DNA of 64,000 nucleotides. Source: Bacteroidales bacterium. Its GTDB lineage: Bacteria > Bacteroidota > Bacteroidia > Bacteroidales > UBA932. The notes below the pieces were generated by a model, which saw nothing but the letters and a program-made list of their open reading frames with translations, was not told where the DNA came from and made no database searches. The stretch covers positions 1-64,000 of the forward strand of contig JALOCI010000003.1 of NCBI GenBank assembly GCA_023227835.1, in the 5' to 3' direction. Positions 17,442 through 27,001 of the stretch are shown piece by piece. Every line of letters begins with the position of its first letter. The first letter of the stretch is position 1. The position numbers were made by a program, and so were the translations under genes.

Positions 17442-18750
17442 AGCATTTCAAAAGATATACACTCAACTAGAGTCTATCACAAAAGCAACAATTTCCCTGC
17501 GGGCAAAGGGTGTTGCAAATGACGAGCTTGCAACTGTTGCCGGCCGTCTTGCACAAGTTGTAAAGATCAAGGGTGACCTGATAACTTTACAGGTATTCTC
17601 CGGAACAGAAGGTATTGCAACAAATGCTGAGGTATCATTTTTCGGAGATCCACCTTCACTGATGGTAAGCGAGGAACTTTCCGGAAGATTCTTCAACGCT
17701 TACGGTGATCCGATTGACAACGGACCGGCAGTTGAGGGAGAAAAGAGATATATCGGTGGTCCTTCGGTAAATCCGTACAGGAGGAAGCAGCCTTCGGAGC
17801 TTATTCCGACAGGAATTGCCGGCATAGATCTTAATAACACACTTGTTTCCGGACAGAAGATTCCGTTTTTTGCCGATCCTGATCAGCCGTATAACCAAGT
17901 AATGGCAATGGTTGCTCTGAGAGCCGATGTTGATAAGATTATCCTGGGCGGAATGGGTATTTCAAATGACGACTATCTGTTTTTCAAACAGAGCTTTGAA
18001 AATGCCGGAGCACTGAGCAAAATTATAAGCTTTGTAAATACAACCGAGCAGCCACCGGTAGAGAGACTGCTTATTCCGGACATGGCACTGGCTGCAGCAG
18101 AATACTTTGCCGTAGATAAAAATGAAAAGGTCCTTGTTCTTTTGACTGATATGACTCTTTATGCTGATGCACTAAGTATCGTCAGCAACCGTATGGACCA
18201 GATTCCTTCAAAGGACTCCATGCCTGGTTCACTATACTCTGACCTTGCCAAAATCTACGAAAAGGCAGTGCAATTGCCTGACGGAGGATCTATTACAATC
18301 ATTGCAGTTACAACATTGAGTGGCGGAGATATCACACATGCCATTCCTGACAATACAGGATACATCACAGAGGGTCAGCTCTTTTTGAGAACCGACTCTG
18401 ATACCGGAAAGGTTATTGTCGATCCTTTCAGGTCACTTTCTCGTCTGAAACAGCTTGTTATCGGGAAGAAGACAAGAGATGACCACAACTATGTTATGAA
18501 TGCAGCTGTTAGGTTGTACGCCGATGCTGCCAATGCAAAGACAAAACTCGAAAACGGATTTGACCTTAGCGACTATGACAACCGCTGTCTTGAATTCGCC
18601 AAAGAGTACTCTACAAAATTACTTGCAATTGATGTTAATATAAATACCACAGAGATGCTTGATACTGCATGGGATCTCTTCAGGAAATACTATTCGCCTG
18701 CTGAACTTGGTATCAAGGAGTCTATTATGAATAAATATTGGAAGAACTGA
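17431..18750 (+). CDS. atpB: V-type ATPase regulatory subunit B
   Basis: 439 residues, the non-catalytic partner of A in the hexameric head. It has the same fold but no Walker A lysine loop; the equivalent stretch reads SGQKIPFFADPDQPYNQ. The family motifs LVLLTDMTLYADAL and MPGSLYSDLAKIYEKA are present. The start lies 11 bases inside the A gene. Confidence 0.95.
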   Translation: MEGRAFQKIYTQLESITKATISLRAKGVANDELATVAGRLAQVVKIKGDLITLQVFSGTEGIATNAEVSFFGDPPSLMVSEELSGRFFNAYGDPIDNGPAVEGEKRYIGGPSVNPYRRKQPSELIPTGIAGIDLNNTLVSGQKIPFFADPDQPYNQVMAMVALRADVDKIILGGMGISNDDYLFFKQSFENAGALSKIISFVNTTEQPPVERLLIPDMALAAAEYFAVDKNEKVLVLLTDMTLYADALSIVSNRMDQIPSKDSMPGSLYSDLAKIYEKAVQLPDGGSITIIAVTTLSGGDITHAIPDNTGYITEGQLFLRTDSDTGKVIVDPFRSLSRLKQLVIGKKTRDDHNYVMNAAVRLYADAANAKTKLENGFDLSDYDNRCLEFAKEYSTKLLAIDVNINTTEMLDTAWDLFRKYYSPAELGIKESIMNKYWKN

Positions 18751-18762
18751 CACTGATAAAAC

Positions 18763-19368
18763 ATGGCAATCAAGTTCCAATTCAATAAAACATCACTGAA
18801 TGATCTCAACAAGCAGTTGAAGGTCAGGACGAACGCTTTGCCTACCTTGAAAAACAAAGAATCGGCTTTAAGGTTCGAGGTCAAAAGGGCAAAGTATCGT
18901 TCTGACGAGCTTGTGCTAAAACTTGAGTCATCTTTAAAGGCTTACGAGGATATGTCGGGTTTATGGAATGAATTCCGCCCGGATTTGATAAGTGTGAAGA
19001 GTGTCAGCCTTGAGACTGTTAAAGTTGCCGGGGTGAAGACACCAAGTCTAAAAGAGATTATATTTGAGGCGACTGCTTTCAATTTTTTTGCAGAACCATT
19101 ATGGTATGCTGATGGGATTAAGATACTCAAGGAATTATCCTCTCTTGGTATTGAGTCTGAAATATATTTAGAAAAGATGAGGCTGCTTGATTTCTCAAGG
19201 AAAAAGACCACACAAAAGGTTAATCTCTATGAGAAGGTACAGATTCCCGGATATCAGGAGGCCATACTCAAGATAAAAAGATTTATGGAAGACGAGGAAA
19301 ACCTTTCAAAGGCATCTCAGAAAATCGTTAAAAACAGACACATGGCAGAGGAGGAAGCCGGATTATGA
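18763..19368 (+). CDS. atpD: V-type ATPase subunit D (central stalk)
   Basis: 201 residues. The N- and C-terminal ends form the long antiparallel coiled coil that turns inside the A3B3 head (N-part KTSLNDLNKQLKVRTNALPT, C-part with IKRFMEDEENLSKASQKIVK). It transmits rotation to the membrane ring. Stop and next ATG overlap as ATGA. The usual D partner, subunit F, is not encoded in the operon. Confidence 0.9.
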   Translation: MAIKFQFNKTSLNDLNKQLKVRTNALPTLKNKESALRFEVKRAKYRSDELVLKLESSLKAYEDMSGLWNEFRPDLISVKSVSLETVKVAGVKTPSLKEIIFEATAFNFFAEPLWYADGIKILKELSSLGIESEIYLEKMRLLDFSRKKTTQKVNLYEKVQIPGYQEAILKIKRFMEDEENLSKASQKIVKNRHMAEEEAGL

Positions 19369-21170
19369 TTACAAAAATGGATAAATACTCCTTGATGATA
19401 TTCCATGCAGATCTTCCGCTTTTTCTGGAGCATCTCCAGGAACTGGGTGTGGTTGATATTACCAGGCAAGGACATGCCGTAGATTCAAGATCCCGGGAAC
19501 TCCATGATCTCATACTGAGATATCGCAATATAATCAAGAAAATAGACACAGTTGTAGCTTCATTAGAAGGAAAATCAATTGAATCTGCCCTTGTTGATTT
19601 ATCTGAATCTTCTGATAAACTCCTTATGGAGTGTGAGGATTTATTTACAAATAGATCTCTTTATGATTCTGAACTTCAGCAATTACTGAGGGATAAAGCT
19701 GATGCAGCCTTATGGGGGGATTTCAACTCGGAAGATATATTTAAACTTAAAGAGCTGGGATTCGACCTTCATTTTTACACAACTCTTGAAAGCAAATTTG
19801 ATGATGGTTGGCATAAAGACCACATCCTTTACAAACTTAACACCGTTAACGGCAAGGTTTACTTTGTAATACTAACGCCTAAAGGGGTGGATATTAAGTT
19901 TAAGATACCTGAAAGCAAATTTCCTGCTCTTGCATTCCATATTCTTGAGCAGAAAGAGATAGATCTCAAGAACAGAATTGAAATCAACGAGAAGAAAATT
20001 ATCTCATACACATTGTGCAAAGAATCCTTCAAACAGCGTTACGAATCTTTGAATATGGAACTTGACAGATATCTTGCCAAAGTTTCATCAAAGAAAGAGG
20101 TTGAGGATTTTATTGATACTCTTCAGGGTTTCGCTCCTACAGAAATACGTGAAAACGTTTGTGAATTCCTTAATAACGAGGGTGTGTACTACGAGCTTGA
20201 AGCGGCAAAGGAGGAAGACAACCCTCCTATTAAGCTGAAGAACAACTTCTTTGCACGCCTTTTCGAACCTATAGGAGCGCTCTATATGTTCCCAAAATAC
20301 GGGGAGTTGGATCTTACCCCATACTTTGCACCTTTTTATATGCTCTTTTTTGGGCTATGTCTGGGGGATATGGGATATGGCCTGACATTGATGATTGTAG
20401 GCGGCATTGCAAAATTAAAACTTCCCAAGATGAAAAGCTTGCTTACTCTTGTTCAATTGTTGGGGTTAGGTGCTTTTCTGATGGCAGGTCTTACCGGAAC
20501 GGTATTCGGGAGTAAGCTCGCTGAGTGGCTTCCTTTGCCACAGTCAGTATCTTCCTTGTTTTTTTCAGATATAAAAATGTTTTGGTTTGCAATCATTTTC
20601 GGTCTGTTTCATATAATATTTGCCAGATTGATTACAGCCATAGATTCAATGATAAAAAAAGGATGGCAGGCCGGAATGGGAAATATAGGATGGGTAATAA
20701 TCATTATATGGGCATCTCTTTCATACGCCAGGACCATGATTCCCGAAATGACTCTCCCTTCATGGTTTAACTACCTTGCTATGGCAGGCGGTGCATTGAT
20801 TCTTTGTTTCTCTTCCACTGAAGGTAATATCATCATAAGGATTTTAAAAGGCACAATCTCTTTATATGATATAACAGGAATTTTTGGTGACATGCTGTCA
20901 TATATCCGTCTTTTCGGATTAGGAACCTCCGGAGGAATACTGGGAATGGTTATAAACTCAGTAGCTTTCAGCCTGACAGCTATTCCTTATGTAGGATGGT
21001 TCTTTACCGTTCTGATTCTGATAGCGGGGCATCTTGGAGTTCTTGGTCTCTCTTGCCTGGGAGCTTTTGTACACCCTATGCGTCTTACATTTGTTGAATT
21101 TTATAAAAATGCAGGTTTTACAGGAGGTGGAAAAGAATTCAGACCTCTGAAAAAAATATACGGACAATAA
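19365..21170 (+). CDS. V-type ATPase membrane subunit I
   Basis: 601 residues. The N-terminal 320 are a soluble, coiled-coil-containing stator arm, and the C-terminal half holds seven to eight membrane segments forming the ion half-channels. The GDMLSYIRLFGLG segment (about 506-518) contains the conserved arginine facing the rotor, and CLGAFVHPMRLTFVEFYKN near the C-terminus is typical. At 601 residues it is close to the usual 600-660. It overlaps the D subunit gene by four bases. Confidence 0.93.
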   Translation: MITKMDKYSLMIFHADLPLFLEHLQELGVVDITRQGHAVDSRSRELHDLILRYRNIIKKIDTVVASLEGKSIESALVDLSESSDKLLMECEDLFTNRSLYDSELQQLLRDKADAALWGDFNSEDIFKLKELGFDLHFYTTLESKFDDGWHKDHILYKLNTVNGKVYFVILTPKGVDIKFKIPESKFPALAFHILEQKEIDLKNRIEINEKKIISYTLCKESFKQRYESLNMELDRYLAKVSSKKEVEDFIDTLQGFAPTEIRENVCEFLNNEGVYYELEAAKEEDNPPIKLKNNFFARLFEPIGALYMFPKYGELDLTPYFAPFYMLFFGLCLGDMGYGLTLMIVGGIAKLKLPKMKSLLTLVQLLGLGAFLMAGLTGTVFGSKLAEWLPLPQSVSSLFFSDIKMFWFAIIFGLFHIIFARLITAIDSMIKKGWQAGMGNIGWVIIIIWASLSYARTMIPEMTLPSWFNYLAMAGGALILCFSSTEGNIIIRILKGTISLYDITGIFGDMLSYIRLFGLGTSGGILGMVINSVAFSLTAIPYVGWFFTVLILIAGHLGVLGLSCLGAFVHPMRLTFVEFYKNAGFTGGGKEFRPLKKIYGQ

Positions 21171-21188
21171 ACAATAATCAGATAATAA

Positions 21189-21656
<468 letters not shown>

Positions 21657-21675
21657 TTTTTTTGAAACTGATATT

Positions 21676-21717
21676 GGGTGTTAAGGTATTTTTTGATACC
21701 TTAACACCCTGATTTTT
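21676..21717 (+). terminator. rho-independent terminator after the V-ATPase operon
   Basis: A 14-bp stem (GGGTGTTAAGGTAT at 21676-21689 with its complement at 21696-21709), a 6-base loop and a T-rich tail. Confidence 0.9.
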
Positions 21718-21749
21718 TATATACACGCTTACTTAATACACATATTATC

Positions 21750-23141
21750 ATGTCTTTAATAAAATCAATATCAGGTATAAGAGGGACTATCGGAGGAACT
21801 GCCGGAGAGGCTCTTACACCCCTGGACATAGTAAAATTCACCGCCGCATACGCCACCAGACTACAAATGAGACTTCCCGGAAAAGAGAGATACAAAGTTG
21901 TTGTCGGCAGAGATGCCAGAATATCCGGTAATATGGTTGACAATGTAGTATGCGGTACTTTAATGGCCTGTGGTATTGATGTGGTAAACGCCGGACTTGC
22001 CTCGACACCGACAGTTGAAATGGCCGTTACTTTTGAAAAGGCCGACGGGGGAATAATTCTTACCGCTTCCCATAATCCCCGGCAATGGAATGCGCTTAAG
22101 CTGCTTGACCAGAATGGTGAATTTCTCGACAGTCATGAGGGTGAATTACTTTTAGAATGCGCTGCTGAAGAAAATTTCACGTTTAGCGACGTTGATACAA
22201 TTGGAAGCTATACACAAAAGGACTATACGAATGCTCATATTGAGGCAGTCCTCTCCCACCCGCTTGTGGATATTGAGGAGATATACCGCAGTGGATTCAA
22301 AGTTGTCCTTGATGCAGTTAATTCCGTAGGAGGCATAATAATGCCAAAACTGTTGGAAGCACTTGGCGTGACATGCATACAACTTAATTGTGATCCCACA
22401 GGTGATTTTGCCCACAATCCGGAACCACTGCCAGAAAATCTCACACAGTTATCAGAGAGAGTTGTTTTAGAAAAAGCAGATCTTGGAATCTCTGTTGATC
22501 CAGATGTTGACAGGCTCGCATTAATATGCGAAGATGGAACCCCTTATGGGGAAGAGTACACTCTTGTGACAGTTGCAGATTATATTCTAAAAAATAAAAA
22601 AGGCTATACAGTCTCAAACCTCTCATCTTCCAGAGCGTTAAGAGATGTGACCGAGGCTGCCGGTTGTGTTTATTCGGCTTCTGCTGTCGGAGAGGTTAAC
22701 GTTGTTGCAGAGATGAAAAGAGTCAATGCAGTTATTGGCGGAGAAGGTAACGGCGGGGTTATAGTGCCTGACTTTCATTATGGAAGAGATGCATTGATTG
22801 GCACTGCGTTATTCCTTACATATCTGGCAAAAAGCAGAAATAAGGCCTCTGCCCTCAGAGAGAGTTATCCAAAATATCATATTTCAAAAAATAAGATAGA
22901 ACTTTCTGCAGGAATTAATGTTGACAATGTTCTGGCAAATATTAAAAAAGCTTATTCTGAACACAGAATCACCGATATAGATGGTGTTAAAGTTGATTTT
23001 GACGGCAGGAAGCAATGGGTACATCTCCGGAAATCAAATACTGAACCCATAATCAGAATATATGCCGAGGCCGGTACAGAGGAGGCAGCTGATGCTATTG
23101 CGCATGAAATAATAAAGAAAATTAACGAAATAATTAAATAA
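21750..23141 (+). CDS. glmM: phosphoglucosamine mutase
   Basis: 463 residues of the alpha-D-phosphohexomutase family, converting glucosamine-6-phosphate to glucosamine-1-phosphate for cell-wall precursors. The phosphoserine loop GIILTASHNP puts Ser at about 107, the Mg2+ loop is DPDVDRLAL (about 251-259), the sugar loop is GGEGNGG, and the C-terminal phosphate-binding segment is RKSNTEPIIRIYAEA. Bacteroidetes GlmM and phosphomannomutases are close relatives, so the exact sugar is likely rather than certain. The next gene begins 6 bases later. Confidence 0.87.
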   Translation: MSLIKSISGIRGTIGGTAGEALTPLDIVKFTAAYATRLQMRLPGKERYKVVVGRDARISGNMVDNVVCGTLMACGIDVVNAGLASTPTVEMAVTFEKADGGIILTASHNPRQWNALKLLDQNGEFLDSHEGELLLECAAEENFTFSDVDTIGSYTQKDYTNAHIEAVLSHPLVDIEEIYRSGFKVVLDAVNSVGGIIMPKLLEALGVTCIQLNCDPTGDFAHNPEPLPENLTQLSERVVLEKADLGISVDPDVDRLALICEDGTPYGEEYTLVTVADYILKNKKGYTVSNLSSSRALRDVTEAAGCVYSASAVGEVNVVAEMKRVNAVIGGEGNGGVIVPDFHYGRDALIGTALFLTYLAKSRNKASALRESYPKYHISKNKIELSAGINVDNVLANIKKAYSEHRITDIDGVKVDFDGRKQWVHLRKSNTEPIIRIYAEAGTEEAADAIAHEIIKKINEIIK

Positions 23142-23147
23142 TCCAAG

Positions 23148-24374
23148 ATGTTTTCATTCCGAACAACTTCACTACTTGAACAACCTGATAATGTACTAAA
23201 GAGTGGCAGGCTGGGGATTCTTTGTAACCAGGTGGCGTGGCAGCCGGACAAAGGTGAATATCTTTTTGAAACGTTATACAAAAGAGGCCGTCTGAAAAGA
23301 GTATTCACTCCTGAGCACGGTCTCTTCGGAGAGTTACAGGATCAGGTAACTCTTGATGACACAGAGGTATACGGAAAACTGGGCCTTGAAGGATGTGAGT
23401 TTGTGTCCCTTTATGGTACTGATGAAAAATCACTTTCCGCCAGTACGGCAAAACTTGAAGATCTGGATGCACTGATTATTGAATTACAGGATGTCGGTTC
23501 CCGTTACTACACATTTACAACGACTGTGTTCAACCTGTTTAAGGTGCTGAAAAAACACGATCTGAACCTATCCATATATATTGTTGACAGGATGAATCCT
23601 GCCGGGCGACAAGTAGAAGGAACCATGCTGGAAAAAGGGTATGGTTCATTTATAGGAATTGAGGGTATCCCGCACAGGCACGGCCTTACATTTGGAGAGC
23701 TTACCAACCTTTTTTACAACGAGATAAATGCAAAATTCCCGCTACATATAATTGCCTATACAGCCGAAAAAGTAAGCAAGGACCTTCTTCCCTGGAGTAT
23801 TCCACCCTCTCCGAATATCCCGGGACTATTTACCTGCCATTTTTACAGTGGACAGGTTTTGTGGGAAGGAACAAATGTCAGTGAAGGGCGTGGGACAACA
23901 AGACCGTTTGAACAATTCGGGGCACCATTCATGACAAATCTCCTCGATTACAACAAAAAACATGGTTATTCGAATTGGAATGATCCGGAAAATCCGATTT
24001 CCGATCCATCTGTTTATATTAGGTGGCAGAAGTTTATACCTACATTTCACAAATATAAAGGTGAAATTTGCACCGGATTTCAGCTACACCCGGTGCCAGG
24101 AGAGCAATATCATGCATTGGCACACAATTTGAAAATAATACGTTTCGTAGCAGAAAACTGCCCAGGGTTCAAATTCCCGGAAGAAGTCTATGAAAGAGGC
24201 AATGACAAAAGCGCAATAGAACTTCTGCTTGGTGACAAGTTGTTGATAGACTATGTTAAAGGTTCTTCTGACTGGGAAACGGTCAAGGAACACATAAAAG
24301 TCGAAGAGCAGAAATGGATAAGAAAAGCGAGGAAGTTTATGCTATACGAAGAACAATTATATAGATGTAAATAA
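23148..24374 (+). CDS. DUF1343 / NamZ-type exo-beta-N-acetylmuramidase
   Basis: 408 residues of the family (DUF1343) whose Bacillus subtilis member NamZ removes terminal MurNAc from peptidoglycan fragments. Visible signatures are GRLGILCNQVAW, VFTPEHGLFGELQDQ, a LIIELQDVGSRYYTF segment with the conserved glutamate, and WEGTNVSEGRGTTRPFEQ. No signal peptide is seen, so it may act in the cytoplasm or need a different start. Coupling with glmM suggests muropeptide recycling. Confidence 0.88.
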   Translation: MFSFRTTSLLEQPDNVLKSGRLGILCNQVAWQPDKGEYLFETLYKRGRLKRVFTPEHGLFGELQDQVTLDDTEVYGKLGLEGCEFVSLYGTDEKSLSASTAKLEDLDALIIELQDVGSRYYTFTTTVFNLFKVLKKHDLNLSIYIVDRMNPAGRQVEGTMLEKGYGSFIGIEGIPHRHGLTFGELTNLFYNEINAKFPLHIIAYTAEKVSKDLLPWSIPPSPNIPGLFTCHFYSGQVLWEGTNVSEGRGTTRPFEQFGAPFMTNLLDYNKKHGYSNWNDPENPISDPSVYIRWQKFIPTFHKYKGEICTGFQLHPVPGEQYHALAHNLKIIRFVAENCPGFKFPEEVYERGNDKSAIELLLGDKLLIDYVKGSSDWETVKEHIKVEEQKWIRKARKFMLYEEQLYRCK

Positions 24375-24389
24375 TTTAATTTTTATTAA

Positions 24390-25145
24390 ATGGCAAATCC
24401 AGTTTTAACAGAAAAAATTTTTAGGGACAGTAAGGCCGCGTCTGCAAGCACAGGAACCATGACCGTAAAAGGCACAGCGACAAAATCCCTGGTATTGATA
24501 TTGATGATTCTTGCAGGAGCTATGTACACATGGAAAATCGCGTATGAAGCCATTAATCCCGCCTCTTTACAACCATGGATGTGGGGTGGAGCTATCGGAG
24601 GATTCATTGTTGCCATGATTATCAGTTTCAAACCTGTCTGGGCACAATATCTTGCACCAGTGTATGCCGTACTTGAAGGGCTATTTCTCGGAGCTATTTC
24701 TGCTGTATTCAGCCAGGCTTTTGCCGCGACTGCTCCGGGTATTGTAATGAATGCCACACTTTTGACAATCCTCACAGCTGTTGTTATGCTTATAATTTAC
24801 AGGACAAATCTCATCAAAGTAGATGGCAAATTTGCAAGGATAATGACTATAGCAATTGGTGCTATTGCAATGTATTATATTGTATCTATGGTTATATCCC
24901 TTTTTGGTGTAAACCTTACCATGCTTCACGACAGTGGACCGTTGAGCATAGGTATCAGCCTCGTGATTATAGGGGTAGCCGCATTCAGTCTGCTGATGGA
25001 TTATGAATTCATAGTTAGAGCTTCAGAATCCGGAGCTCCTAAATATATGGAGTGGTACGGTGCTTTTGGCCTCATGGTAACACTTATCTGGCTATATCTT
25101 GAAATACTTAAAATTCTTGCAAAATTTGCCGGAAACCGTGAATAA
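24390..25145 (+). CDS. Bax inhibitor-1/YccA family membrane protein
   Basis: 251 residues with seven predicted membrane segments, starting after a short polar N-terminus (about 35 residues). The composition and spacing fit the YccA/BI-1 family, including an aspartate in the last segments (LLMDYEFIVRASESGAPKYMEWYGAFG). In E. coli YccA inhibits FtsH; BsYetJ conducts calcium. Neither role can be confirmed here. It is 15 bases after the muramidase gene and may be cotranscribed. Confidence 0.88.
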   Translation: MANPVLTEKIFRDSKAASASTGTMTVKGTATKSLVLILMILAGAMYTWKIAYEAINPASLQPWMWGGAIGGFIVAMIISFKPVWAQYLAPVYAVLEGLFLGAISAVFSQAFAATAPGIVMNATLLTILTAVVMLIIYRTNLIKVDGKFARIMTIAIGAIAMYYIVSMVISLFGVNLTMLHDSGPLSIGISLVIIGVAAFSLLMDYEFIVRASESGAPKYMEWYGAFGLMVTLIWLYLEILKILAKFAGNRE

Positions 25146-25146
25146 T

Positions 25147-25177
25147 TTTGGTCATAAACAAATTATTAGTACTTTTG
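25147..25177 (+). promoter_or_regulatory. Bacteroidetes-type promoter of rpmE2
   Basis: TTTG at 25147-25150, a 19-base spacer, then TACTTTTG at 25170-25177, 28 bases before the ATG. Confidence 0.75.
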
Positions 25178-25205
25178 CAACCCTATTATTTAATAATTAG
25201 AAGCA

Positions 25206-25457
25206 ATGAAAAAAGGAATACATCCCGAAACCTACCGTCTTGTAGCTTTCAAGGATATGTCAAATGACCATGTATTTATTACACGTTCATGTGTAAATAC
25301 AAGAGAGACAATAACTCACGAAGGAGTTGAATACCCTGTTGTAAAATTAGAGATTTCAAATACATCTCACCCATTCTATACAGGTAAGATGAAGCTTGTA
25401 GATACTGCAGGTCGTGTTGATAAATTCCTTAACAGATACAAGAACGTCAAAAAGTAA
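25206..25457 (+). CDS. rpmE2: 50S ribosomal protein L31, type B
   Basis: 83 residues, [20 protein letters not shown] at the start and [20 protein letters not shown] near the end. This is the zinc-free type B form: no CxxC motifs are present. In bacteria with both types, type B replaces the zinc form under zinc limitation; here it may simply be the only copy, which the window cannot tell. It has its own promoter and terminator. Confidence 0.96.
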   Translation: MKKGIHPETYRLVAFKDMSNDHVFITRSCVNTRETITHEGVEYPVVKLEISNTSHPFYTGKMKLVDTAGRVDKFLNRYKNVKK

Positions 25458-25480
25458 TTTTGATTTTACCAAAAATTTAA

Positions 25481-25503
25481 AAAGACCCTCACGGGTCTTT
25501 TTT
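25481..25503 (+). terminator. rho-independent terminator after rpmE2
   Basis: An 8-bp stem AAAGACCC (25481-25488), loop TCAC, GGGTCTTT (25493-25500), followed by further T residues. Confidence 0.85.
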
Positions 25504-25513
25504 GATTTTTTGC

Positions 25514-25521
25514 TATTTTTG
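25514..25521 (+). promoter_or_regulatory. possible -7 box of the TIGR02757 gene
   Basis: TATTTTTG matches TAnnTTTG, 21 bases before the ATG at 25543. There is no correctly spaced TTTG, and the sequence is a T-rich terminator tail, so this is tentative. Confidence 0.35.
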
Positions 25522-25542
25522 AATAATAAGAAAAACAGACCA

Positions 25543-26253
25543 ATGGATGACAGGGCTGAAAGGTTGAAGGATTTATCGACACTTTACAATAACGCTAAGT
25601 TCTTTGCTAAAGATCCGATAATGTTTCCAAAAATCTTTTCAGAAAGATATATGAGAGGCGAGGCAACTTTACAGGACGTGGAGATTGCAGGGATACTATC
25701 TTGTCATCTTGCATGGGGCAGACGTGAGATGATTTTCAAAAATTGTGAAAAGATGTTTGGTGAGATGAAATGGCAACCGGCTGAATATATAACGGCCGGA
25801 GTATACAGAAATGATTCCGTATCTCTTCACCGGACTATCAAATGGAGCGATTTTTCCAGAATTTGTGAGAATCTGAGAATTTTTTACTCCAAGGAAAAAT
25901 CTCTTGAAAAATTTTCCCCGTCTTATATAAGAACACACATTTTCGGCAGTAAACCGGACTCAAATGCAGCAAATAAGAAAATTCACATGTTTCGCCGCTG
26001 GATGGTGAGAAACGACGGAATCGTGGACTTAGGGATATGGAAAAACAGTAATCCTGCTGAACTGATTATACCCCTTGATGTGCATGTTCACCGGAGTGCT
26101 TTGGAGTTAGGCATTACTACAAGAAAATCCGCAGACTTGAAAACAGCCCTGGAGATAACAGAATATCTACGTAAAGTATTCCCGTCTGATCCTTGCATAG
26201 GAGATTTTGCATTATTTGCCTTTGCAGCTACCACGAGCCGGAAAAATGGCTAA
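25543..26253 (+). CDS. TIGR02757 (DUF2400) family protein
   Basis: 236 residues of a conserved family of unknown function, found in Bacteroidetes and others. The IAGILSCHLAWGRREMIFKN segment (about 47-66), an RRWMVRNDGIVDLGIW stretch and PLDVHVHRSALELGITTRKS are typical. The fold appears helical and resembles HhH-GPD DNA glycosylases, but a glycosylase role is unproven. An upstream reading to 25414 is open but would start inside rpmE2 and cross its terminator; I therefore use ATG 25543. Confidence 0.87.
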   Translation: MDDRAERLKDLSTLYNNAKFFAKDPIMFPKIFSERYMRGEATLQDVEIAGILSCHLAWGRREMIFKNCEKMFGEMKWQPAEYITAGVYRNDSVSLHRTIKWSDFSRICENLRIFYSKEKSLEKFSPSYIRTHIFGSKPDSNAANKKIHMFRRWMVRNDGIVDLGIWKNSNPAELIIPLDVHVHRSALELGITTRKSADLKTALEITEYLRKVFPSDPCIGDFALFAFAATTSRKNG

Positions 26254-26258
26254 ATTTG
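26251..26258 (+). promoter_or_regulatory. -7 box in front of the zeta-toxin-like gene
   Basis: TAAATTTG fits TAnnTTTG. It overlaps the stop codon of the upstream gene, 9 bases from the ATG at 26268, which would give a nearly leaderless transcript. No -33 TTTG at proper spacing. Confidence 0.4.
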
Positions 26259-26267
26259 GTATTAATA

Positions 26268-26843
26268 ATGGGAAAATTATTCATAATAGCCGGATGCAAC
26301 GGAGCGGGGAAAACAACCGCTTCATACAATATTCTGCCCGATATGCTTGGGTGTAAGGAGTATGTAAATGCTGACGAGATTGCCAGGGGTATTTCTCCAT
26401 TTAAACCGGAAAGTGTCTCGATTCAAGCCGGTAAGATCATGCTAATCAGAATAAAAGAGCTTATTGCCAACGGCACGGATTTTGCTCTTGAAACAACGTT
26501 AGCCACCAGGACTCATGCTAAGTTCATCCAATATGCGCAAGAGCATGGCTATAAGGTGACACTTGTTTTTTTCTGGCTCAATCTGCCAAGCCTTGCAGTA
26601 GAGAGAGTTAGAATGAGAGTTGAAAGTGGAGGTCATAATATTGAAGAAAAAGTTATACGAAGACGATACGATATTGGAATAAAAAACTTATTTTCGCTAT
26701 ATATTCCGCTTTGTGAATATTGGATGATAATAAACAACTCTACCTTGCCCCCGGAACTGATTGCCGAAGGAGGAAAGAACCAGGAGCAAAAGATATATAA
26801 TAAACCAACCTACAATAAAATAGTTAATTATGAGCGAACTTGA
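26268..26843 (+). CDS. zeta-toxin-family P-loop kinase
   Basis: 191 residues. The P-loop GCNGAGKTT lies at 9-17, followed by VNADEIARGISPF with the candidate catalytic aspartate, and FALETTLATRTH, the substrate segment of zeta/PezT kinases that phosphorylate UDP-sugars. VERVRMRVESGGHNIEEKVIRRRY is the lid arginine region. Chromosomal zeta-like kinases need not be toxic. I start at ATG 26268, since the family begins just before the P-loop strand. It overlaps the next small gene by 14 bases. Confidence 0.85.
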   Translation: MGKLFIIAGCNGAGKTTASYNILPDMLGCKEYVNADEIARGISPFKPESVSIQAGKIMLIRIKELIANGTDFALETTLATRTHAKFIQYAQEHGYKVTLVFFWLNLPSLAVERVRMRVESGGHNIEEKVIRRRYDIGIKNLFSLYIPLCEYWMIINNSTLPPELIAEGGKNQEQKIYNKPTYNKIVNYERT

Positions 26844-26985
26844 GACTAAAGAGCTAAGGGATAGTATCCTGAACGGTCTGAACATCTCCTTTCAGCGATT
26901 AATTCAGGAAAAGAAGAAGAATAATTCTGAACTTGCATTTTCCAATAAGGGAAAAATTGTCAAAATAAAGGCAGCTGAGCTTTAA
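26830..26985 (+). CDS. 51-residue partner of the zeta-like kinase (putative antitoxin)
   Basis: A short reading frame of 51 codons: MSELETKELRDSILNGLNIS, then FQRLIQEKKKNNSELAFSNK, ending GKIVKIKAAEL. The layout is a helical N-terminus, an ARK-like basic helix, and a strand pair ending in GKIVKIKA. Small proteins of this sort commonly neighbour zeta-type kinases in Bacteroidetes and other phyla, as I recall. It starts inside the kinase gene, so the two are coupled. Function as antitoxin is an inference; in the classical epsilon-zeta system the antitoxin comes first. Confidence 0.65.
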   Translation: MSELETKELRDSILNGLNISFQRLIQEKKKNNSELAFSNKGKIVKIKAAEL

Positions 26986-27001
26986 ATTCAAATAACCTTA
27001 A

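Noticed and set aside
25414..25542. Longer N-terminus for the TIGR02757 protein
   Set aside because: It would begin inside rpmE2 and run through its terminator hairpin.
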